DNA of 64,000 nt from Herbaspirillum sp. RTI4 (GTDB taxonomy: Bacteria > Pseudomonadota > Gammaproteobacteria > Burkholderiales > Burkholderiaceae_D), in assembly GCF_034313965.1 (NCBI RefSeq), contig NZ_JAVIWQ010000002.1, positions 3,658,001 through 3,722,000 on the forward strand, in the 5' to 3' direction. The notes below the pieces were generated by a model. That model made no database searches, was not told the origin of the DNA, and was given only the letters and a program-made list of their open reading frames with translations. This document shows, piece by piece, positions 9,310-18,837 of this stretch (position 1 is the first letter of the stretch; each line of letters begins with the position of its first letter). A program made the position numbers and the translations under genes.

Positions 9310-10599
9310 ATGACACAAGTCCCTCAATGGAAGTTCGAAACGCTGTCCGTGCATGCCGGCTACTCGCCTGACCCCACCACCCGAGCGGCGGCGGTGCCTA
9401 TTTATCAGACGGTCGCTTTTGCTTTCGACGATACCCAGCATGGCGCCGATTTGTTTGACCTGAAGGTGCAGGGGAATATCTATTCGCGCATCATGAATCC
9501 GACCCAGGATGTGCTGGAGAAACGCGTTGCCGCCCTCGAAGGCGGTATTGCGGCGCTGGCCGTGGCATCAGGCCAGGCCGCAGTCACCTATGCCATCCAG
9601 ACCATCGCTGAGGCGGGTGACAACATTGTGTCTGCTTCCACGCTGTATGGCGGTACCTATAATCTGTTCGCGCATACGCTGCCGCAGTTCGGCATTGAAA
9701 CGCGCTTTGCCGATCCGCGCGATCCCGGCTCCTTTGAACAGTACATTGACGCGCGCACCAAGGCGGTCTTCATCGAGTCGATCGGCAATCCGCTTGGCAA
9801 TATCACCGACATTGCCGCTATCGCCGAGATCGCCCATCGCAACGGGGTGCCGCTGATCGTGGATAACACCGTTGCCACGCCTTACCTGCTCAGACCGATC
9901 GAACATGGCGCCGACATCGTGGTGCACTCGCTGACCAAATATCTGGGCGGCCACGGTACCAGTCTGGGCGGCGCGATTGTCGACTCGGGTAAATTCCCGT
10001 GGGCAAAGCACAAGGAGCGCTTCAAGCGACTCAACGAACCGGATGTGAGCTATCACGGCGTGATTTACACCGAAGCGCTGGGAGAGGCCGCGTACATCGG
10101 CCGCGCGCGCGTGGTGCCTTTGCGCAATACGGGCGCGGCGCTTTCGCCGTTCAACAGTTTTCTGATCCTGCAAGGTATCGAGACCCTGGCGTTGCGTCTG
10201 GACAGGATCACTTCCAATGCGCTGTTGGTTGCGCAGTATTTAAAAAAGCACGCAAAAGTGAAGTGGGTCAACTATGCCGGTCTGGAAGATCATCCCGACC
10301 ATGCTTTGGCTAAAAAATATTTCAACGGCAAAGCGTCCGGCATTCTGACTTTCGGGGTGCAGGGCGGCCTGACCGGGGGTGCCAAGTTCCAGGATGCGCT
10401 GAAGCTGTTTACGCGACTGGTCAATATCGGCGACGCCAAATCGCTGGCGACACATCCGGCGACAACCACGCACCGTCAGTTGTCGCCTGCCGAACTGGCC
10501 AAGGCAGGTGTCACGGAAGACACTGTGCGCCTGTCCATCGGTATTGAGCATATCGACGACCTGATCGCCGATCTGGAGCAGGCACTCAGCGCAGTCTGA
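9310..10599 (+). CDS. metY: O-acetylhomoserine sulfhydrylase (PLP-dependent)
   Basis: A 429-residue cytoplasmic enzyme of the Cys/Met-metabolism PLP family. It should make homocysteine from O-acetylhomoserine and sulfide, the direct sulfhydrylation route to methionine. The PLP-binding lysine is in [11 protein letters not shown] (about residue 208), with the family motifs SIGNPLGN and [10 protein letters not shown] before it. Length about 430 and the N-terminal start [10 protein letters not shown] fit MetY better than cystathionine gamma-synthase or beta-lyase (about 380-400 residues). The ATG at 9310 is the first in frame. A methionine importer (metNIQ) lies 4 kb downstream, so both belong to methionine supply. 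No SAM riboswitch was recognised upstream. Confidence 0.9.
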   Translation: MTQVPQWKFETLSVHAGYSPDPTTRAAAVPIYQTVAFAFDDTQHGADLFDLKVQGNIYSRIMNPTQDVLEKRVAALEGGIAALAVASGQAAVTYAIQTIAEAGDNIVSASTLYGGTYNLFAHTLPQFGIETRFADPRDPGSFEQYIDARTKAVFIESIGNPLGNITDIAAIAEIAHRNGVPLIVDNTVATPYLLRPIEHGADIVVHSLTKYLGGHGTSLGGAIVDSGKFPWAKHKERFKRLNEPDVSYHGVIYTEALGEAAYIGRARVVPLRNTGAALSPFNSFLILQGIETLALRLDRITSNALLVAQYLKKHAKVKWVNYAGLEDHPDHALAKKYFNGKASGILTFGVQGGLTGGAKFQDALKLFTRLVNIGDAKSLATHPATTTHRQLSPAELAKAGVTEDTVRLSIGIEHIDDLIADLEQALSAV

Positions 10600-10865
10600 T
10601 CCCGCGCGACATGCGTCTTTGAGGGCGCATGTCACAACATACCCCCGCTTTCCCGCACCCAGACAGCTTGTTTTTACGCTGTGGTGTATTACCACTTCCC
10701 ACGATGAATGGATTTTGCCAGCGCGTATTGCCTGCGCGGTTAAAGATCGCAGGCTCAGTGCAAGCGGCCCTGTCGGGCCTCTGCGCGGGGGTAAGCACAC
10801 CCTGCGCCGCGCCCATGCGCCAGTATGCCGCTCGACACATCATTTGCCGGCAACAAAAAACGCCT

Positions 10866-10895
10866 CTTGAAAAAGCGGACTAGCACCCATATACT
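10866..10895 (+). promoter_or_regulatory. groESL promoter with overlapping sigma70 and sigma32 signatures
   Basis: TTGAAA (10867-10872) and TATACT (10890-10895) are separated by exactly 17 nt, a good sigma70 promoter. The same DNA reads as a heat-shock promoter: CTTGAAA (10866-10872) followed by CACCCATAT (10884-10892), one base off the sigma32 -10 element CCCCATAT with a normal short spacer. Both could drive groES-groEL. Confidence 0.8.
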
Positions 10896-10921
10896 TAGCA
10901 CTCGTCCAGGAGGAGTGCTAA
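10895..10921 (+). promoter_or_regulatory. CIRCE operator (HrcA binding site)
   Basis: TTAGCACTC, nine bases, GAGTGCTAA: a perfect match to the CIRCE consensus, directly abutting the -10 box. Bound HrcA repressor would block the promoter until heat or misfolded protein inactivates it. Together with the sigma32 signature this implies dual negative and positive heat-shock control. Confidence 0.97.
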
Positions 10922-11046
10922 CAAATCCGCCCGGCCAAACAGCTTTTCGTGCGGCGCCTTGCTATTTTTTGTTGCTGTTTCGTCAAGTTCCATTTGCAGC
11001 ACGTCGCCGCAAAACCATTTTTTTCATTCTTACTGAAGGAGCTTTT

Positions 11047-11340
11047 ATGACTCTTCGTCCTTTGCACGATCGCGTGATCGTCAAGCGTCTCGACCAGGAA
11101 ACAACCACTAAGTCCGGCATCATCCTCACCGATGCGGCAGCAGAAAAGCCAGATCAGGGCGAAATCAAGGCAGTTGGCGATGGCAAGATCCTCGACGACG
11201 GTAAAGTCCGTCCGATGGCAGTCAAGGTCGGCGACCGCGTGCTGTTCGGCAAATATTCCGGCCAGGCTGTGAAGATCGACGGCGAAGAATTGCTGGTCAT
11301 GCGCGAAGAAGACTTGTTCGCTGTGGTCGAAACCAAGTAA
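11047..11340 (+). CDS. groES: Co-chaperonin GroES (Hsp10)
   Basis: A protein of 97 residues forming the heptameric lid of the GroEL folding chamber in the cytoplasm. The start [15 protein letters not shown], the mobile-loop region after [12 protein letters not shown] and the roof and base strands match GroES over its full usual length. I chose the ATG at 11047 because AAGGAG lies just upstream. A longer in-frame opening from 10825 crosses the promoter and operator and is not coding. groEL follows after 83 nt and they should form one heat-shock operon under CIRCE/HrcA and sigma32. Confidence 0.98.
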   Translation: MTLRPLHDRVIVKRLDQETTTKSGIILTDAAAEKPDQGEIKAVGDGKILDDGKVRPMAVKVGDRVLFGKYSGQAVKIDGEELLVMREEDLFAVVETK

Positions 11341-11420
11341 TTCAATTGGATAGCAGAGGGTCGGATTGATCCTTTTTGCTTCTTCCTTTTTGTTTCTTAC
11401 ATCGTATTTCTGGAGAATAA

Positions 11421-13076
<1,656 letters not shown>

Positions 13077-13212
13077 TGCAACGGCAAGGAAGGGATGCGG
13101 CGCTGTTGGCGTCATACTGCATCCCACCCTTGCCACCGCTTTACGTTCTGCGTGTACCTTTCGTCGCCAGAGCAGTCCGGCAAAGTACCGCACCTGCTTT
13201 TGCGACGAACGT

Positions 13213-13262
13213 CATACAAAAAGACAAGGCCTGCATTCGTGCAGGCCTTGTCTTTTTGTATG
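13213..13262. terminator. Long bidirectional terminator hairpin after groEL
   Basis: A perfect 23-bp stem with a TTCG tetraloop: CATACAAAAAGACAAGGC continuing to CTGCA on the left arm, with its full complement on the right and T-rich ends on both strands. It separates the groESL operon from the convergent gene at 13476-14240. Confidence 0.93.
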
Positions 13263-13361
13263 GGACTTACGAAAAGTCCGCTGAGGTTGTTATATTTTCT
13301 TGGCTTGCTACTTGCGCTGCCTGCGGCATTGCGCCTGTCCAGCAATCTTTTGCGTCTGCCC

Positions 13362-13431
13362 TGTTTTATACGCTCTTTTTTATACGCTCTATTTTATAAA
13401 CTCTATTTTGTAAGTCCGGTTTTGCAAGCCA
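13362..13431. repeat. 14-nt tandem array (TTTTATACGCTC type)
   Basis: Five consecutive 14-nt units on the plus strand: TGTTTTATACGCTC, TTTTTTATACGCTC, TATTTTATAAACTC, TATTTTGTAAGTCC and a diverged GGTTTTGCAAGCCA. It has the same unit length as the arrays at DUF1345, metQ and cmk but another sequence. It lies 45-115 nt downstream of the minus-strand gene ending at 13476 and does not include its stop codon. Confidence 0.8.
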
Positions 13432-13475
13432 TCTTGTTGCTGTTGCGGTGTCACTCATTGAGCAAAAATCCACTT

Positions 13476-14240
13476 TTACCTCATCGATCTAAACTCGACG
13501 GTTTCTCCCACCCGCTCGAATTGACCTAACACCGTGAACGCCTGATGCGGATCAGGCAAATCGGCCAGATCCCAAAGATGCAGCTGATATTCGTTATTCG
13601 CGTGGGAACGTCTGCTGGTAAAACGAAAATTGTCGATACTGGTATTGATGGGATACACGGTGGCGAAATTCCGAAGCGGGTAGGGAAAATCATAGGTCGC
13701 AGAGTGCTTCAGAAAGTGCATGGTCGGATCAATCAAGTATTCCGTATTGCCATCCCGGCATGCCAGAAAGACATGGTCAGGTACGCTACCGTCGCTCAAG
13801 GTCTGCGCCGCCAGAGCAAGCAACTGAACTTCATGTGGAAAGCCCTGCGCCTTGATCATGCGACCTGCCACCATGGACAGTTCCATACAGTTGCCGAGCG
13901 TGCATTTCCATGCCCCATCGGTCAATTTTTCAAACTGCTCGGCTGAATATGTCTGCTCTCCCCCATCAGGATTGACGCCTGCATCAAGACGCAAGCCGAT
14001 TTGCCCCAGAATATGCTGGTCCTTGCGCGGGTGTTGGCATAACTGACTCAGGGTAGGCACGACCTGAAACTGATTGATGATGCGCGACAATGCGTAATTA
14101 CCGGCGTCGAGCGGCGTAGCATTTTCCAGCTCCCTACCGAGTAAGAAGGGACTGGCGGTAGCGATACAAGGCGTAGTAACACCAGCAGGCGCTATATTGC
14201 GCGGGCGAGACGGTCCGGCAACAAAAGTCATCGGCAACAT
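13476..14240 (-). CDS. Unrecognised protein with a Cys-His-Asp triad, possibly transglutaminase or cysteine-protease fold
   Basis: I cannot assign a family. The 254 residues show no signal peptide or membrane segment. The most conserved-looking core carries Cys118 in LGNCMELS, His156 in PDHVFLA and Asp171 in YLIDPTMHF. That order and spacing (38 and 15 residues) is the layout of papain-like and transglutaminase-like enzymes, and the intervening MIKAQGFPHEVQLLAL resembles the helix-strand connection of that fold. The N-terminus is Pro/Ala-rich and unstructured-looking, as in translocated effectors. An ATG after GAGGAG supports the start. It stands alone, convergent with groESL and divergent from metNIQ. 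Catalysis and secretion are inferences. Confidence 0.5.
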   Translation of the reverse strand: MLPMTFVAGPSRPRNIAPAGVTTPCIATASPFLLGRELENATPLDAGNYALSRIINQFQVVPTLSQLCQHPRKDQHILGQIGLRLDAGVNPDGGEQTYSAEQFEKLTDGAWKCTLGNCMELSMVAGRMIKAQGFPHEVQLLALAAQTLSDGSVPDHVFLACRDGNTEYLIDPTMHFLKHSATYDFPYPLRNFATVYPINTSIDNFRFTSRRSHANNEYQLHLWDLADLPDPHQAFTVLGQFERVGETVEFRSMR

Positions 14241-14415
14241 AAAGACTCCTCAAAAAAATAGATCAGGCATGCACTTTGAAGGGATGCAAGCCTCATCACT
14301 TTCATGAAGTGTTCTTCTCATACTAAGGAAGAACCATAGAAAAGCCCTGCCGCCGTACCAAAATAGCGTCGTTATACACTTCCGTTATTAACAAAGCCAA
14401 AAAAAACTGTTCCAC

Positions 14416-14453
14416 TTATAACGCAAACAAAATAAGATACGCGATCGTTATAA
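14416..14453. promoter_or_regulatory. Inverted TTATAACG/CGTTATAA pair upstream of metN
   Basis: TTATAACG (14416-14423) is matched by CGTTATAA (14446-14453), 22 nt apart, and looser copies (CGTTATA at 14370, CGTTATTA at 14383) lie upstream. They sit 36-120 nt before the metN start and about 130-215 nt upstream of the divergent gene start at 14240. They may be operator half-sites. No MetJ-type AGACGTCT box was seen. Confidence 0.4.
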
Positions 14454-14488
14454 AAACAATACCGGCTCGGGTAGCCTTCTCTTTTGCC

Positions 14489-15541
14489 ATGATAGAAATT
14501 CAAGCAGTCACGCAACGCTTCAGCAACAACAGCGGCACGATCGAAGCAGTCCGCAACGTCAATCTCTCCATCCGCAAAGGCGAAATTTTCGGCATCATCG
14601 GACGCAGCGGTGCGGGAAAAAGCACGCTGGTGCGTACCATCAATTTATTGAATCGTCCCAGCAGCGGCACCATCGTGCTGGACGGACAAGATCTGACAAC
14701 GCTGTCCGCCGACCAATTGCGCCAGGCGCGCCGCCAGATCGGCATGATTTTTCAGCATTTCAACCTCTTGTCCTCACGCACGGTCTACGGCAACATCGCG
14801 CTGCCGCTGGAACTGGCAGGTCTGTCGAAGGACGCCATTGCCGCCAAAGTCATGCCCTTGCTGGAACTGGTCGGCCTGACCGAGCTCAGGGATCGTTATC
14901 CGGCACAAATCAGCGGCGGCCAGAAGCAGCGCGTCGGCATTGCCCGTGCGCTGGCCAATGAGCCGAAAGTGTTGCTGTCGGACGAAGCCACCTCGGCACT
15001 GGACCCGGAAACCACCCGCTCCATCCTCGAACTGCTGCGCAAGATCAATCGCGAACTCGGCCTGACCATCGTCCTCATCACGCATCAAATGGAAGTCATC
15101 AAGGTCATTTGCGACCGCGTAGCCGTCATGGATGCAGGTGAGGTCATCGAAGAAGGTCAGGTACTCGATGTCTTCCGCGAACCGAAGCACGAAGTCACCC
15201 GCGCATTGATCGGCGACGTCATTGCCCATGAGTTGCCGCAAGGGGTGTTGGAACGTCTGCGCACACGTCTGGCGCACAACAAGGACACGGACGCCAGCGA
15301 AAACCATTTGTTCCGCCTCGCCTTCACCGGCAGCGGCGTCGATCAGCCGCTACTGTCGGAAGCGGTGCGTCGCTACAATTTCGATTTCAATATCCTGCAT
15401 GGCCAGATCGATGAAATCCAGGGGCAGGCCTTCGGTTCATTAGCCATCCTGGCCAGCGGCCCGGCCGCTCATATTGCCGCTGCCGTGGCTTACCTGCGCG
15501 AACAAGGCGTCGTTGTTGAGGAGTTGAATCATGTCGTCTGA
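14489..15541 (+). CDS. metN: Methionine ABC importer, ATP-binding subunit MetN
   Basis: A 350-residue ATPase of the methionine-uptake system, peripheral on the inner membrane. Walker A is GRSGAGKST, the ABC signature is [15 protein letters not shown], Walker B is [14 protein letters not shown], and the switch His lies in LITHQME. The C-terminal 90 residues (from about 260) form the NIL/ACT-like domain in which intracellular methionine inhibits transport. The ATG at 14489 begins the typical [11 protein letters not shown]. metI overlaps its end by 11 nt and metQ follows, the standard metNIQ order. Confidence 0.95.
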   Translation: MIEIQAVTQRFSNNSGTIEAVRNVNLSIRKGEIFGIIGRSGAGKSTLVRTINLLNRPSSGTIVLDGQDLTTLSADQLRQARRQIGMIFQHFNLLSSRTVYGNIALPLELAGLSKDAIAAKVMPLLELVGLTELRDRYPAQISGGQKQRVGIARALANEPKVLLSDEATSALDPETTRSILELLRKINRELGLTIVLITHQMEVIKVICDRVAVMDAGEVIEEGQVLDVFREPKHEVTRALIGDVIAHELPQGVLERLRTRLAHNKDTDASENHLFRLAFTGSGVDQPLLSEAVRRYNFDFNILHGQIDEIQGQAFGSLAILASGPAAHIAAAVAYLREQGVVVEELNHVV

Positions 15542-16184
15542 AATGCTCTCGCTGTTTATTGATTCCTTCTGGGAAACCCTGGTGATGGTCGGCATTTCGG
15601 GCCTCGTCGGCGCTCTGCTCGGCATTCCGCTGGGCATTGGCCTGCACCTGACGGCCGATAACGGCGTTCTGCCGCGTCCGCTGATTAACCGCAGCGTCGG
15701 TCTGATCGTCAATGCCGTACGCTCAACGCCGTTCATCATTTTGCTGGTAGCCGTGATTCCCTTCACTCGCTTTTTTGTCGGCACCTCCATCGGTACCGCT
15801 GCCGCCGTCGTGCCGCTGACTATCGCCGCCGCGCCCTTCATTGCCCGTCTGGTGGAAACTGCCCTGCGCGAAGTCGACCGCGGGCTGGTCGAAGCCGCGC
15901 AAGCGATGGGCGCCACCACCTGGCAAATCGTTTATAAGGTGCTGGTGCCGGAAGCGTTTGCCGGCATCGTCGCGGGTCTGACCATTACCTTCGTTAGTCT
16001 GGTCGGTTACTCGGCCATGGCCGGTGCAATCGGCGGCGGCGGTCTGGGCGATCTGGGCATACGCTACGGTTATCAGCGCTTCTTGCCGGAAGTCATGCTC
16101 ACTGTGGTGCTGATTCTGATTGTGTTCGTCCAGCTGGTGCAATCGCTGGGGGATGTGCTGGTGCGCAAGTTGAGTCATCGCTAG
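15531..16184 (+). CDS. metI: Methionine ABC importer, permease subunit MetI
   Basis: A 217-residue inner-membrane permease with five predicted helices and the coupling-helix motif [21 protein letters not shown] (about 122-142), including the EAA loop that docks on MetN. The C-terminal part [17 protein letters not shown] is a MetI signature. The ATG lies inside the end of metN, giving an 11-nt overlap and likely translational coupling. metQ starts 117 nt downstream. Confidence 0.95.
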   Translation: MSSEMLSLFIDSFWETLVMVGISGLVGALLGIPLGIGLHLTADNGVLPRPLINRSVGLIVNAVRSTPFIILLVAVIPFTRFFVGTSIGTAAAVVPLTIAAAPFIARLVETALREVDRGLVEAAQAMGATTWQIVYKVLVPEAFAGIVAGLTITFVSLVGYSAMAGAIGGGGLGDLGIRYGYQRFLPEVMLTVVLILIVFVQLVQSLGDVLVRKLSHR

Positions 16185-16301
16185 CGCCCATCGCCATCGC
16201 CATCACCACCACGCCACGCCAATCCATTTAATTTCATTGCAGCTATCCGCTGCTTCTTATCGGGCAGCCACCCGCTGCCACCTCCACCAAAAAGGAAAAC
16301 C

Positions 16302-17102
16302 ATGAATCGTCGTCAACTCGTGCAACTGTTTACTGGCTTAGGTATCGTCGCTGCGCTCGCCGCCGCCCCGGTTCTGGCGCAGGATAAACCGATCAAGATC
16401 GGCGCCACCGGCGGCCCGCATTCTGAAATTCTGGAACTGGTCAAGAAAATCGCCGCCAAGGATGGTCTGAACCTGCAAATCATCGAGTTCAGCGATTACA
16501 TCCAACCGAACGCTGCGCTGGCCGCCGGCGATCTGGATGCCAATAGCTATCAGCATTTGCCTTACCTGCAAGCGCAGATCAAAGACCGTGGCTATCAGTT
16601 CACCAATGTCGGTTACACGATTACTTTCCCAATGGGTGTGTATTCGAAAAAAATCAAATCGCTCAAAGATTTGAAGAGTGGCGCGCGCGTCGGTATTCCT
16701 AACGACCCTACCAACGGCGGCCGTGCGCTGCTGCTGTTGCAAGCCGAAGGCGTGCTCAAGCTCAAGCCTGATGCAGGACTGAAAGCGACCCCGCTCGACA
16801 TCGCCGACAATCCAAAGAAAATCAAGATTATGGAAATCGATGCGGCGCAATTGCCACGTTCGCTGGATGACCTCGATGCTGCCGCCATCAATGGCAATTA
16901 CGCCGAATCCGCTGGCCTGAGCCCGACGAAAGATGGCATTGCTATCGAAGCTGCCAAAGGTCCCTACGCCAACGTGATTGCCGTGCGTACCGCCGACAAG
17001 GACAAGCCATGGGTTGCCAAACTGCTCAAGGCTTACCATAGCGCTGAAGTCAAAACCTTCGTGACTACCAAGTACAAGAATTCGGTGATTACTTCTTGGT
17101 AA
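16302..17102 (+). CDS. metQ: Methionine ABC importer, periplasmic binding protein MetQ
   Basis: A 266-residue substrate-binding protein of the NlpA family that delivers methionine to MetNI. The signal peptide (about 1-26) ends in APVLAQDK, and there is no lipobox Cys, so unlike E. coli MetQ it should be soluble in the periplasm. Family motifs present are GATGGPHSEIL, DYIQPNAALAAGDLDANSYQHLPYL (in part) and GIPNDPTNGGRALLLLQ. AAAAGGAAAA precedes the ATG. The last codon and stop (TGG TAA) form the first unit of a 14-nt tandem array that continues for about 110 nt downstream. Confidence 0.94.
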   Translation: MNRRQLVQLFTGLGIVAALAAAPVLAQDKPIKIGATGGPHSEILELVKKIAAKDGLNLQIIEFSDYIQPNAALAAGDLDANSYQHLPYLQAQIKDRGYQFTNVGYTITFPMGVYSKKIKSLKDLKSGARVGIPNDPTNGGRALLLLQAEGVLKLKPDAGLKATPLDIADNPKKIKIMEIDAAQLPRSLDDLDAAAINGNYAESAGLSPTKDGIAIEAAKGPYANVIAVRTADKDKPWVAKLLKAYHSAEVKTFVTTKYKNSVITSW

Positions 17103-17208
17103 CTGCGTCTTGGTAACTGCGTCCTGGTAACTGCGTCCTGGCAACTGCGTCCTGGTAACAGCGTCCTGATAACTGCCTCCTGAGAACAATCTTTTGGGAA
17201 CAGCTTCC
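17097..17208 (+). repeat. 14-nt tandem array starting at the metQ stop codon
   Basis: Eight 14-nt units begin exactly with the last codon and stop of metQ: TGGTAACTGCGTCT, then TGGTAACTGCGTCC twice, TGGCAACTGCGTCC, TGGTAACAGCGTCC, TGATAACTGCCTCC and two decayed copies. Similarity falls with distance from the gene. Same unit length and register as the arrays at DUF1345 and cmk. Confidence 0.92.
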
Positions 17209-17234
17209 GGCTAGCAAGGACGTGCTGAATTGAG

Positions 17235-17272
17235 AAAGGGTTCTTCCGAACATATCGGAAGAACCCTTTTTT
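17235..17272 (+). terminator. Terminator of the metNIQ operon
   Basis: AAAGGGTTCTTCCGA pairs with TCGGAAGAACCCTTT over 15 bp around a 5-nt loop, followed by TTTTTG. It lies beyond the 14-nt array, so the array is part of the metQ mRNA 3' end. Confidence 0.88.
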
Positions 17273-17300
17273 GTTATGTCCCAACGATGCAGGGAGATGC

Positions 17301-17382
17301 TTTCTGCTTTCTGCTTTCTGCTTTCTGCTTTCTGCTTTCTGCTTTCTGCTTTCTGCTTTCTGCTTTCTGCTTTCTGCTTTCT
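17301..17382. repeat. Heptanucleotide microsatellite (TTTCTGC)11
   Basis: Eleven perfect TTTCTGC copies (17301-17377) plus a partial one, preceded by a diverged copy. On the minus strand it reads GCAGAAA repeats starting about 25 nt after the stop codon of the TolC-like gene. Perfect identity suggests recent slippage and variable copy number between strains. Confidence 0.97.
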
Positions 17383-17406
17383 CCCTGCGACCAAACCGAA
17401 ACCGCA

Positions 17407-18837
17407 TTAATGCGGCAGTCGTCCCTTTCCCCTTGCCTGCATCACTGACCCGTCCGACTCCAGCGAAGCAATCCAAGACAGCAGGCGACCAGCGCCAGCA
17501 TGCATATCGATGATCGCCAGATAGGCCTCGAATCGCGAATGTACGCTGGACGTCAAGGCGTGGTGATGTTCGCTTTCGGCGGTCAATACTTCCAGCAGCG
17601 AACGACGCCCGAGATGGTGCCACTGCTCGAAATACATGCGGCGAACCTGATCGGTCTGCGCGCCCATCTGCACATAATCCGCAACCCGCGCCAGCGAGGC
17701 GACTGCTTTGGCATGGGCGGTGCGCACCTGAATTTCCAGATCGAGCAAAACGCGCTCTTTGTGAGCCGCTGCCGCCGCGCTGCGCTCGACTGCCGCCGCC
17801 GCTGCTGCCAGTGAGGAACCACCCTGCAAGGTGTAGGTCAGCGTCAATTGCGTTTGCCAGGGTGTACGCTGGCCGTAGGCGTCATTTTCATATTGCTTTC
17901 CCACGACCCAATTGAGCTGCGGCCAAGCGGCGGCGCGCTGCGCATGGGCTTGCGCACGCGCCGCCTGCTCTTCCTGCACGGCCTGCATGACCTGGGGACT
18001 CCCCGCCATCCAACTCAGGGTATCGGCGATGGGCGGGGGAGAGAGCGGCCAGTGTTCTTGCAGCGGCACCTCGGCCGCCGCTGCGCCGGTGAGCTGACGC
18101 AATTTGATTTCCCATTCAATCGATTGCGCGGCAACCGTGTCGCGCTCGGTCAGGGCTTGCAATAACTTGGCCCGCGCCTGCACCAGCTCACTGGCCCGTC
18201 CCCGGTCAACGGCAACGATGTCGCTGAGCATGTTGACCAGTTCGCTCATGCGTGCGGCATAGGCGTCGGCGACGGCGCTCAGTTGCCGGTGTTTGCCCAT
18301 CTGTATCAGCGCGACTGTCGTCAGCAAGGCAGTGCGTTCTTGGTTATGTCGCAGATTTTCTCCGGCGGCGAACATCGTGTGTTCGCGGCTATCGATGTCA
18401 TGGCCGGTACGGCCCCAATCAAAAACCGTGGTCGATACCGATAAGCCCAGATTCGGTTTCGAGGTATCCCTTCTTTGCGATTGACCACCCAGGCGGTAAG
18501 CGCCAGAACCGGCCTGCGCTTGCAGCTTGGGCCAGCGATTCCAGCGCGCATTGTCCAGCTCCTGCTGCGCGGCGCGCTGGCTGGCAGCGGCTTGCTCAAT
18601 ATCGGGACTGCGATTCAAGGCCGCCTGCACTGCCTGGGCAATGAAGCGCAGCGGCTGGCGATCAGATGTCACGAAAATCGTCTCAGCGTCTTGCTCCATG
18701 CGGATGGATGCCGGAGACAACTGCAATGCGCCAGCCTGAGCAGGGGTAGCGGCCATGAATGAAACCAGCCACAGTGCAGTAAGCGGATTCGCTTTGCCGA
18801 TAAAAGACCAGCAGCATCCGCTCTTCCTCACGCTCAC
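17407..18837 (-). CDS. TolC-family outer-membrane efflux/type I secretion protein
   Basis: A 476-residue outer-membrane channel protein. From the chosen GTG at 18837 the N-terminus is a clear signal peptide (basic MSVRKS, hydrophobic core, cleavage after TPAQA). The GTG overlaps the stop codon of the upstream adhesin gene by 4 nt (GTGA), a strong argument for this start and for co-translation. An in-frame opening to 18975 would only add residues encoded inside the adhesin gene. Two Ala/Gln-rich coiled halves (about 60-240 and 260-450) are typical of the OEP repeat. Linked to the adhesin, it probably serves as its type I export channel, but no ABC or membrane-fusion subunit lies nearby. Confidence 0.85.
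   Translation of the reverse strand: MSVRKSGCCWSFIGKANPLTALWLVSFMAATPAQAGALQLSPASIRMEQDAETIFVTSDRQPLRFIAQAVQAALNRSPDIEQAAASQRAAQQELDNARWNRWPKLQAQAGSGAYRLGGQSQRRDTSKPNLGLSVSTTVFDWGRTGHDIDSREHTMFAAGENLRHNQERTALLTTVALIQMGKHRQLSAVADAYAARMSELVNMLSDIVAVDRGRASELVQARAKLLQALTERDTVAAQSIEWEIKLRQLTGAAAAEVPLQEHWPLSPPPIADTLSWMAGSPQVMQAVQEEQAARAQAHAQRAAAWPQLNWVVGKQYENDAYGQRTPWQTQLTLTYTLQGGSSLAAAAAAVERSAAAAAHKERVLLDLEIQVRTAHAKAVASLARVADYVQMGAQTDQVRRMYFEQWHHLGRRSLLEVLTAESEHHHALTSSVHSRFEAYLAIIDMHAGAGRLLSWIASLESDGSVMQARGKGRLPH

Larger units (their letters stand above)
10600..11046 (+). other. metY-groES intergenic region with heat-shock control elements
   Basis: No gene of its own. It holds small GC-rich hairpins (GCCTGCG with CGCAGGC near 10728-10752, and GGCCC with GGGCC near 10769), one of which may end metY. 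It also holds the groESL promoter and CIRCE operator (separate entries) and a leader of about 120 nt before the groES start. Confidence 0.7.
13077..13475. other. groEL 3' region: terminator plus 14-nt repeat patch
   Basis: About 400 bases with no convincing gene. It contains the groEL terminator (13213-13262), then a pyrimidine-rich stretch with 14-nt tandem units (13362-13431). The overlapping plus-strand open frames owe their length to this biased composition. The far end is the 3' flank of the minus-strand gene ending at 13476. Confidence 0.7.

Noticed and set aside
13095..13529. Leu/Phe-rich plus-strand open frame after groEL, resembling a small membrane protein
   Set aside because: It spans the groEL terminator hairpin and the 14-nt array; hydrophobicity comes from the pyrimidine-rich repeats.
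17089..17448. Open frames with repeated KQKAESR or LLSAFCF residues
   Set aside because: They only translate the heptamer microsatellite, which has no stop codons in these frames; no start signals or homology.
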